A stretch of 59,357 bases of DNA from Achromobacter deleyi (GTDB lineage Bacteria > Pseudomonadota > Gammaproteobacteria > Burkholderiales > Burkholderiaceae_B), in contig NZ_CADIJO010000032.1 in NCBI RefSeq assembly GCF_902859705.1, positions 1-59,357 of the forward strand, read 5' to 3'. The notes beneath the pieces were generated by a model that was given only the letters and a program-made list of their open reading frames with translations, was not told where the DNA came from and searched no databases. Position numbers and translations under genes: made by a program. Of the stretch, positions 53,366 through 59,357 are shown piece by piece. Each line of letters opens with the position of its first letter. Position 1 is the first letter of the stretch.

Positions 53366-54238
53366 ATGTCTGCCCGCATCCTCAGCCTGCATATCTATCC
53401 GATCAAATCCTGTGCCGGTATCGATCTGGCCGAGTCGCCAGTGGATCGCGCCGGCCTGGCGTATGACCGCCGCTGGATGGTGATCGGGGCCGACGGCCAG
53501 TTCATGACGCAGCGCCAATGGCCCGCCATGGCGCTGATCCGCACCGCGTTGACCGCCGATTCGCTGCGTCTGTCGGCGCCCGGCATGGCGGACCTGGATG
53601 TGCCGCTGGATGGTTCCGGCCTGCAGGCCGGCGTGGAATCGGTGGGCGTCTGGAAGGACTTCATCGATGCGCGCCGCGAAAGCGAGGCGGCGGCCGAATG
53701 GTGCACCGCTTTCCTCAAGACGCCGTGCCGCCTGTACAAGGTGGACGAGGCCGCGGCCCGGCCTGCCAAGCCCGAATGGGTGGACAAGTGGACCGACGGC
53801 CACCCGGATCTGGCCGATACCTTCGGCGGCGACCATTTCTTCGGTTTCGCCGACGGTTTCCCGCTGCTGGTGGCCAACCAGGCATCGCTGGACGACCTGA
53901 ACGCCCGGCTGCAGGCCAAGGGCGTGGCGCCGGTGCCGATGGACCGTTTCCGGCCGAATATCGTCGTGCAGGGGGAATGGGAGGCTTTCGAGGAAGACCA
54001 CACCGCCATGATCACCGCCGGGCCGGTCAGCATGGCGTTTGTCAAGCCGTGCACCCGCTGCTCGATTCCCGATATCGACCAGCACACCGCTGTGCAGCAC
54101 GATGAACCCGGCCGTACGCTGGCGGGCTACCGCAACCTGGATATCGGGGTGGTGTTCGGCCAGAACGCCATCGTCGATGCGCCTGCCGGCGCCCGCCTGA
54201 AAGTGGGCGACGGGGTCGAGATCGAGCTGGACTTCTGA
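53366..54238 (+). CDS. MOSC domain protein, YcbX-like
   Basis: Predicted 290-aa protein with a MOSC N-terminal beta-barrel (LHIYPIKSCAGIDL then GLAYDRRWMVI) and a MOSC domain with KPCTRCSIPDID carrying the reactive cysteine. The family works with molybdenum cofactor to detoxify N-hydroxylated compounds in E. coli YcbX. No ferredoxin-like 2Fe-2S C-terminal domain is seen, unlike E. coli YcbX. A flavin and 2Fe-2S reductase is encoded 730 bases downstream and could be the partner, which is only a guess. Confidence 0.87.
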   Translation: MSARILSLHIYPIKSCAGIDLAESPVDRAGLAYDRRWMVIGADGQFMTQRQWPAMALIRTALTADSLRLSAPGMADLDVPLDGSGLQAGVESVGVWKDFIDARRESEAAAEWCTAFLKTPCRLYKVDEAAARPAKPEWVDKWTDGHPDLADTFGGDHFFGFADGFPLLVANQASLDDLNARLQAKGVAPVPMDRFRPNIVVQGEWEAFEEDHTAMITAGPVSMAFVKPCTRCSIPDIDQHTAVQHDEPGRTLAGYRNLDIGVVFGQNAIVDAPAGARLKVGDGVEIELDF

Positions 54239-54244
54239 CATCGC

Positions 54245-54297
54245 GCCGGGCCAGGCCCGGCCGGTCCAACCCGGTTTTTGCGGGGCGGGTGCCCGCC
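54245..54297. repeat. Two GC-rich hairpins between the MOSC gene and panD
   Basis: GCCGGGCC/GGCCCGGC (54245-54261) and GGCGGG/CCCGCC (54284-54297) follow the MOSC stop in a 306-base gap. The first is followed by CCGG and TTTTT (54275-54279), perhaps a weak terminator. The rest of the gap up to 54544 is less GC-rich near 54401-54420, where a panD promoter may lie, but no clear -35/-10 pair can be claimed. Confidence 0.45.
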
Positions 54298-54544
54298 GAG
54301 AGATGGACGTTTTCGGGCCATGACGATGGCCAATGCTGCCATTTTGGATGGCAAATGCCGCCAAGTGGCTTTTGGACCGGGCGGCAGGGCGTTCCATCGC
54401 GGCAAAAATTATAGAATACCGGCTTCCGACGGCAGAAACCGGGTGCCGCGCGGTTCTTGGCCCGCGGGATCATCCGCCCGCAGGCGTATTCGCATTCATT
54501 GCATCACTTCGCGCGCCGGTACGCGAAACCAGGACATTTCTATC

Positions 54545-54913
54545 ATGCAACGCATCATGCTGCGGGCAAAGCTGCACCGCGTCACGGTCACCGAAGCCGA
54601 TCTTCACTACGAAGGCTCGTGCGGCATCGACGAAGACCTGCTGGACGCTGCCGGCATGCGCGAGTTCGAACGCATCGAGCTCTACAACATCAACAACGGC
54701 GAACGCTTCGACACCTACATCATCAAGGCGGCCCGCGGCAGCGGCGTCATCTCGTTGAACGGCGCCGCCGCGCGTCGCGCCCAGGTCGGCGATCTGATGA
54801 TCATCTGCACCTACGGGCCGATGTCGGAAGAGCAATCCGCCACCCACAAGCCGCAGGTCGTGCTGGTGGACGACGCCAACCGCGTCAAGGAAATCCGCAA
54901 GTTCCCGGCCTGA
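54545..54913 (+). CDS. panD: Aspartate 1-decarboxylase proenzyme
   Basis: Predicted 122-aa pyruvoyl enzyme making beta-alanine from aspartate for pantothenate and CoA. Self-cleavage between Gly24 and Ser25 in HYEGSCGI would give the pyruvoyl group. LRAKLHRVTVTEADLHYEGS (in part) and NNGERFDTY are family motifs. Length is standard. Downstream genes are not pantothenate genes, so panD stands alone here. Confidence 0.97.
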   Translation: MQRIMLRAKLHRVTVTEADLHYEGSCGIDEDLLDAAGMREFERIELYNINNGERFDTYIIKAARGSGVISLNGAAARRAQVGDLMIICTYGPMSEEQSATHKPQVVLVDDANRVKEIRKFPA

Positions 54914-54968
54914 GGCCGGGCCGGGCGGAGCGCCAGGCGGCGCTCCGTCAACCCTGATACGTTTCATC

Positions 54969-56015
54969 ATGAGCTTCCAGGTCATCATTCAACCCAGCAA
55001 GCATCAATTCCCGGTCGAGCCGGGCCAGACCGTGCTCGACGGCGCCCTGGCCGCGGGCATCGTCCTGCCCTACAGCTGCCGCAACGGCGCCTGCTCCACC
55101 TGCAAGGGCAAAGTGGTGTCCGGGGAGTTCGACGCGGGCCAATACCCCGCGCAGATCCTGTCGCCCGAGGAACTGGCCGACGGCTACACCCTGTTCTGTC
55201 AGGCGCGGCCCGCTTCCGACCTCGTGGTCGAATCCACCGAGGTCCGCCTGGCCAGCGACATCCAGATCCGCAAGCTGCCCTCGCGCGTGCAGACCATGGA
55301 GCGCGCCGCGCCCGACGTCACCGTGCTCAAGCTGCAATTGCCGGCTTCCGAGCAGTTCCGCTACTACGCCGGCCAATACATCGAAGTGATCCTGAAGGAC
55401 GGCCGCCGCCGCAGCTATTCGATGGCCGGCGCGCCGCATACCGGCAGCCCGCTCGAACTGCACATCCGCCACATGCCGGGCGGCTTGTTCACCGACCACG
55501 TGTTCGGCGCCGGCGACACGCAGATGAAAGAGCGCGAAATCCTGCGCCTCGAGGGCCCGTTCGGCTCGTTCTTCCTGCGCGAAGACAGCGACAAGCCCAT
55601 CATCCTGCTGGCCAGCGGCACGGGCTTCGCACCCGTCAAGGCCATCGTGGAACACATGATCCACAAGAACATCCACCGCCCGGTCTCGCTGTACTGGGGC
55701 GGTCGTCGCCCGCGCGACCTGTACATGGATGCGCTGGCGCAGTCGTGGACCGAGGCGCTGCCGGATTTCCGCTACGTGCCCGTGGTGTCCAACGCGCTGC
55801 AGGAAGACAACTGGACCGGCCGCGACGGCTTCGTCCACGAGGCCGTGCTGCACGACATCGCCGACATGTCGGGGTACCAGGTCTACGCCTGCGGCGCGCC
55901 GCCCATGGTCGATGCCGCCCGGCGCGAATTCAGCGCCCAGCGCGGCCTGCCGCCCGAAGAGTTCTACGCGGACGCCTTCACGTCCGAGGCCGACCTGGCC
56001 AAAGCCGCACCCTGA
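54969..56015 (+). CDS. 2Fe-2S/FAD reductase, CDP-glucoseen reductase type
   Basis: Predicted 348-aa electron-transfer protein. An N-terminal plant-type ferredoxin domain has CRNGACSTCKG and a later LFCQARP cysteine, giving the C-x4-C-x2-C-xn-C set. An FNR-type FAD/NAD(P)H module follows with RRSYSMAGAP and the LLASGTGFAPVKAIVEHM nucleotide loop. Such proteins are often annotated as CDP-6-deoxy-delta-3,4-glucoseen reductases, yet no deoxysugar genes are near. It may instead feed an oxygenase or MOSC protein. Confidence 0.85.
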   Translation: MSFQVIIQPSKHQFPVEPGQTVLDGALAAGIVLPYSCRNGACSTCKGKVVSGEFDAGQYPAQILSPEELADGYTLFCQARPASDLVVESTEVRLASDIQIRKLPSRVQTMERAAPDVTVLKLQLPASEQFRYYAGQYIEVILKDGRRRSYSMAGAPHTGSPLELHIRHMPGGLFTDHVFGAGDTQMKEREILRLEGPFGSFFLREDSDKPIILLASGTGFAPVKAIVEHMIHKNIHRPVSLYWGGRRPRDLYMDALAQSWTEALPDFRYVPVVSNALQEDNWTGRDGFVHEAVLHDIADMSGYQVYACGAPPMVDAARREFSAQRGLPPEEFYADAFTSEADLAKAAP

Positions 56016-56037
56016 TCCATCCCGGGGGCGAGCAAGC

Positions 56038-56092
56038 AAAAAGGGGCGAACCGGCAGCCTGATCCAGGCTGATCGATTCCGCCCCTTTTTTT
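56038..56092 (+). terminator. Branched terminator after the reductase gene
   Basis: An outer stem AAAAGGGGCG/CGCCCCTTTT encloses an inner hairpin CAGCCT/AGGCTG. The right arm runs into TTTTTTT. The structure lies 23 bases after the stop and 128 bases before the next start. Confidence 0.8.
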
Positions 56093-56219
56093 GATGTTTT
56101 CAGCCGTAGGCGAGGGCGGGGCGTCGGGGTAAACTGCGATGTCACCTTGGCAGCGGCTTGCCGCGGGGCGCGGACATCGTGTCCGCGGACCCAGTGGGTA
56201 CGCAAGGAGCAATGCGGGC

Positions 56220-57476
56220 ATGAAAGTAGCGGTATTGGGTAGCGGCATCATCGGAATCTCCAGCGCCTGGTGGCTTAGCCAGGCAGGCCACGACGTCGTG
56301 GTCATCGACCGCTGCACCGGACCCGCCCAGGAAACCAGCCTTGCCAACGGCGCCCAGATATCCGTGTCCTACGCGGAACCCTGGGCCAACCCGCAAGCGC
56401 CCCTGAAACTGCTCAAATGGATGTTCCAGGACGACGCCCCGCTGCTGTTTCGCCCGCAGCTGGATTGGCGGCAATGGATGTGGGGCCTGGCCTTTCTGCG
56501 CGAATGCCTGCCGGGCCGCCTGGCGCCGAACATCCGCGCAATGGTCCGCATGGCCGAATACAGCCGCGCCACCCTGCGCAGCATGCGCGCCGAGTTGGGC
56601 ATCGAATACGACCACCTCGAACGCGGCATCCTCAATTTCTACCGCGACCCGCACGAATTCGAAAACTCGCAACGGGCCGCCGGCCTGATGCGCGATTTCG
56701 GCGTCGAGCGTCGCGTGGTGTCCACTGATGAAGTCATCGCCATCGAGCCGGCCCTGGCGCCGCACCGCAACACCATCGTCGGCGGCGATTTCACTCCCGA
56801 AGACGAAAGCGGTGACGTGCATCTGTTCACCGTCGCCCTGGCCGAGCGCTGCGCGCGGGCCGGCGTCGAATTTCGCTACAGCACCCGCGTCACGCGCCTG
56901 ATTACCCAGGGCGGCGCGGTGCAGGGCGTTGAACTCATCGAACCCGACGGCCGCTACGGCACCCTGGCCGCCGACGCCTATGTGGTGGCCATGGGCAGTT
57001 TCAGCCCGTCGCTGCTGCGCCCGCTGGGCATTCCGTGCAATGTGTATCCCGCCAAGGGCTATTCGGCGACCTTCCCGGTCTTGAAGCCCGATGGCGCGCC
57101 TACCGTCAGCCTGACCGACAGCAGCCACAAAGTGGTGTTCTCGCGCCTGGGCGACCGCCTGCGCATGGCGGGCACCGCCGAGCTGTCCGGCTATTCCCGC
57201 GGCCTGAATACCGGCCGCTGCGAGGCCATGACGCGGCTGGCCCGCGAACTCTTTCCCGACGCGCTCGATTTCGAGCGCGTCAGTTATTGGTCGGGCTTGC
57301 GCCCGTCCACCCCCTCGAACGTGCCTATCGTCGGCCGCAGCCGTATCCCCAATTTGTATATCAATACCGGACACGGTACTCTCGGTTGGACGATGGGCGT
57401 TGGCTCGGGCCGGGCTCTGGCAGACCTGCTCAGCGGGCGTCGCCCAGAACCGGAATTCCCTTTTCTTGGTCTATGA
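56220..57476 (+). CDS. dadA: D-amino acid dehydrogenase
   Basis: Predicted 418-aa FAD enzyme that oxidises D-amino acids, passing electrons to the respiratory chain at the inner membrane. The dinucleotide site is KVAVLGSGIIGISSAWWL; NGAQISVSYAEPWANP and the C-terminal NTGHGTLGWTMGVGSGR are DadA signatures. The ATG at 56220 starts directly at the FAD fold; AAGGAG is slightly far (about 13 bases). No alanine racemase (dadX) is linked; a solute-binding protein gene follows after 4 bases. Confidence 0.9.
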   Translation: MKVAVLGSGIIGISSAWWLSQAGHDVVVIDRCTGPAQETSLANGAQISVSYAEPWANPQAPLKLLKWMFQDDAPLLFRPQLDWRQWMWGLAFLRECLPGRLAPNIRAMVRMAEYSRATLRSMRAELGIEYDHLERGILNFYRDPHEFENSQRAAGLMRDFGVERRVVSTDEVIAIEPALAPHRNTIVGGDFTPEDESGDVHLFTVALAERCARAGVEFRYSTRVTRLITQGGAVQGVELIEPDGRYGTLAADAYVVAMGSFSPSLLRPLGIPCNVYPAKGYSATFPVLKPDGAPTVSLTDSSHKVVFSRLGDRLRMAGTAELSGYSRGLNTGRCEAMTRLARELFPDALDFERVSYWSGLRPSTPSNVPIVGRSRIPNLYINTGHGTLGWTMGVGSGRALADLLSGRRPEPEFPFLGL

Positions 57477-57480
57477 ACCT

Positions 57481-58821
57481 ATGAAGAAATTGCAATTGGC
57501 GGGCGTTGCCCGCGCGATGTTCGCCAGCCGGCGGGCATGGGTGTTTGGCGCCGCCATGGCGGTAGCAGGCGCGGCCAATGCCGCACCTGTCGAGATCCAG
57601 GTCTGGCACACGCTGCCGGATGCCAACAAGGCCGAATTCGAAAAGCTGGCCAAGCAGTACAACAAAGAGCAGGACCAGGTCAAAGTGACCCTGCGCGGCT
57701 TCGATTCGCAAGCCGCCCTGCAACAGGAAGCGACCGCCGCGGTCAAGGCCAAGAAGGCCCCGAACCTGGTGCAACTGAACGACAACCATTCGCCGGAAGT
57801 CGTGGCCGAGCACAAGGCCATCCTGCCGATGTACGAATTGCTGGCCAAGTACCCCGTCAAGGACCTGAACTGGTTCGTGCCGGCCACCAGCAGCTTCATC
57901 CGCGACGGCAAGGGCCGCCTGCTGGCCTTCCCCTGGATGGCCGAAGTGCCGGTGATGTTCTACAACACCGCCGCCTACAAGAAGGCCGGCCTCGACCCCA
58001 ACAAGCCCGCCCGCACCTGGACCGCCCTGCAAGGCGAACTCCTCAAGCTGCGCGACGTGGCCGATCTTGACTGCCCCTACGCCTCCAGCGACCAGGTGTC
58101 GATCCACCTGGAAAACCTGGCGCCCGTGAACAACCAGCAGTTCACCAGCAACAACAACGGCCTGGATGCGGTCACCAAGAAGAGCGCGGCGCCTGCCATG
58201 CAGTTCGACACGCTCTACATGCGCCACATCTCGCTGATGGTCAGCTGGAAGCGGTCGCTGCTGTTCATGGCGCACTCGGCCGACAACACCTCGGACAAGC
58301 TTTTTGCCAAGGGTGAATGCGCGGTCCTGACCGGCAATTCGGGCTCGTTCGGCCAGTTCCTGAACACCAAGGGCCTGTCGTTCGGCGTGGCGCCGCTGCC
58401 TTACTACGACCAGGCCACCCAGACCGGCGGCCAGCCGTTCGTGAGCGGTTCGGCGCTGTGGGCGCTTGAAGGCCGTCCGCAAGCCGAAGAAAAGGCCACG
58501 GCGCAGTTCCTGGCCTGGCTGTCCAAGCCCGTCATCGCAGCGGAATGGCACCAGCGCACCGGCTACCTGCCGCTGACCGAAGCCGCGTTCCGCGCGTCCG
58601 ACGTGTCGTTCTACAAGAGCATTCCCGGCGCCCAAGCCGTGGTGGCTTCCATGAGCACGCGTCCGGTCGCCAACAGCCGCGGTTTCCGCATGGCCAACTA
58701 CGACCGCATCGAGCCCGTGTTCAACCAGCAGTTGAACGACGCGCTGGAAGGCAAGACCCCCCCGGTCTCGGCCCTGAACAACGCTGCCAACCAGGCCCGC
58801 AGCATCGCGACCCAGCGTTAA
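57481..58821 (+). CDS. ABC-type solute-binding protein (UgpB-like)
   Basis: Predicted 446-aa periplasmic protein of the extracellular solute-binding family 1. The signal peptide ends about AGAANAA. IQVWHTLPDANKAEFEKLA, AFPWMAEVPVMFYNTAAYKKAG and GHRTGYLP-like WHQRTGYLPLTEAAF are family traits seen in glycerol-3-phosphate binding proteins (UgpB). No permease or ATPase genes are in the window, and a terminator follows, so it is an orphan here. Substrate is not settled. It starts 4 bases after dadA and is likely in its operon. Confidence 0.85.
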   Translation: MKKLQLAGVARAMFASRRAWVFGAAMAVAGAANAAPVEIQVWHTLPDANKAEFEKLAKQYNKEQDQVKVTLRGFDSQAALQQEATAAVKAKKAPNLVQLNDNHSPEVVAEHKAILPMYELLAKYPVKDLNWFVPATSSFIRDGKGRLLAFPWMAEVPVMFYNTAAYKKAGLDPNKPARTWTALQGELLKLRDVADLDCPYASSDQVSIHLENLAPVNNQQFTSNNNGLDAVTKKSAAPAMQFDTLYMRHISLMVSWKRSLLFMAHSADNTSDKLFAKGECAVLTGNSGSFGQFLNTKGLSFGVAPLPYYDQATQTGGQPFVSGSALWALEGRPQAEEKATAQFLAWLSKPVIAAEWHQRTGYLPLTEAAFRASDVSFYKSIPGAQAVVASMSTRPVANSRGFRMANYDRIEPVFNQQLNDALEGKTPPVSALNNAANQARSIATQR

Positions 58822-58848
58822 GCAGCGCGCTGCCAGCAAGGCCAGAAG

Positions 58849-58875
58849 GCCCGGTTTTCGAACCGGGCTTTTTTT
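58849..58875 (+). terminator. Terminator after the solute-binding protein gene
   Basis: GCCCGGTT and AACCGGGC pair around a TTCG tetraloop, followed by TTTTTTT. It is a textbook intrinsic terminator 27 bases after the stop. Confidence 0.93.
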
Positions 58876-58973
58876 CGCCCTGCGTACATGCCAGTCTGTT
58901 GCGGCGACTGGCCTTGCTCCACCATGGCTTCACCGCGATCCGTTTCCGGTTCGCCTTTTGCTAGCGGTGAAGC

Positions 58974-59357
58974 ATGGTTCGAATACTCCTATTGGCGGTG
59001 GGTCTGTCCGGTCTGTCGGGCTGCGCGTTGCCGCTGGCCTCGCGCTCGGCCAGCACTTCGTGGCAGGCTGCCGGGCCGGCCGCGCAAGGCTTTCGCTTTG
59101 ACTGGCGCTTGTCCGGCGATCCCGCCGTCGCACCCATGCAGGTGTTCGACGATGGCCGCGAAACCTGGCTGCAGTTCGCGCCGGGCCAGGCGCTGCCCGC
59201 CATTTTCGGCGTGGGGCCCGATGGCGAGCGCGCCTTGCCCTATGTGCGTCGCGAGCCCTACGTGGTCCTGGCTGGCGGCTGGCGCGCGCTGGCGTTTCGT
59301 GGCGGCCGCTTGTCGGCGCGCGCGCAGCGCGGGCAGGATGTCGCGGCGGTCGGCGGC
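58974..59357 (+). CDS. VirB9/TrbG-like domain lipoprotein, 5' part
   Basis: The first 128 codons of a gene cut by the window end. A signal peptide ends with the lipobox LSGC (Cys17), so it is a lipoprotein. The mature part, FRFDWRLSGDPAVAPMQVFDDG then WLQFAPGQALPAIFGVGPDG and YVVLAGGWRALAFRGGR (in part), follows the VirB9/CagX pattern of P-type conjugation outer-membrane proteins. Known VirB9 proteins are not usually lipoproteins themselves (VirB7 is). No other type IV secretion gene is seen to the left; the right neighbours are unknown. Confidence 0.6.
   Translation, partial: MVRILLLAVGLSGLSGCALPLASRSASTSWQAAGPAAQGFRFDWRLSGDPAVAPMQVFDDGRETWLQFAPGQALPAIFGVGPDGERALPYVRREPYVVLAGGWRALAFRGGRLSARAQRGQDVAAVGG

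Overview
The window is a GC-rich, densely coded bacterial chromosome segment. Gene content and protein character fit a betaproteobacterium of the family Alcaligenaceae (Bordetella/Achromobacter group). This assignment is inference from remembered family features: the 5S rRNA type, a parE / small membrane gene / parC arrangement, an ectoine operon led by a MarR gene, and an aromatic amine dehydrogenase locus like that of Alcaligenes faecalis. No tRNA, CRISPR array, insertion sequence or prophage was seen, so the region looks like core chromosome with metabolic accessory loci.

Layout, left to right. (1) 1-240: the 3' end of a 5S rRNA and two strong terminators. (2) 266-5446: a C4-dicarboxylate uptake module, dctD-dctB on the minus strand facing away from dctA. 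The dctA control region has a near-perfect sigma-54 promoter and two tandem dyads that look like DctD sites. (3) 5461-10780: a minus-strand housekeeping run, purD-hemF-nadD-rsfS-rlmH-maf, preceded by a YebC-family gene. (4) 10937-14640: plus-strand genes for a HerA-like ATPase, a tartrate/D-malate dehydrogenase and a GT42/DUF115-like protein. (5) 14702-19693: an EmrAB-type tripartite efflux operon and its MarR repressor, with related palindromes in both control regions. (6) 19699-22752: two divergent EamA transporters and a quinone oxidoreductase.

(7) 22771-29999: an aromatic amine oxidation locus. It encodes an aldehyde dehydrogenase, an outer-membrane channel-like protein, aauB, aauE, aauD, aauA, a c-type cytochrome and a FeaR-like AraC regulator. 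The periplasmic TTQ enzyme would oxidise amines such as tyramine or phenylethylamine to aldehydes, pass electrons to a cytochrome or cupredoxin, and leave the aldehyde for the cytoplasmic dehydrogenase. (8) 29980-39324: queH, glnE, yhdP, a headless gene remnant, rho and trxA. (9) 39409-44634: an unusual repeat-rich intergenic region, then parE, a small membrane protein and parC. (10) 44713-49219: a TetR/DUF418 pair, then a class III aminotransferase with an RpiR-type regulator. (11) 49336-53317: an ectoine/5-hydroxyectoine operon (MarR-ectA-ectB-ectC-ectD) with a visible sigma-70 promoter and a closing terminator. (12) 53366-59357: a MOSC protein, panD, an iron-sulfur flavin reductase, a D-amino acid dehydrogenase, an orphan solute-binding protein, and the start of a VirB9/TrbG-like lipoprotein cut by the window end.

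All functions are read from protein motifs and gene order alone; no database search was run. Start codons are chosen from ribosome-binding sites, overlaps and control sites, and are flagged where uncertain.
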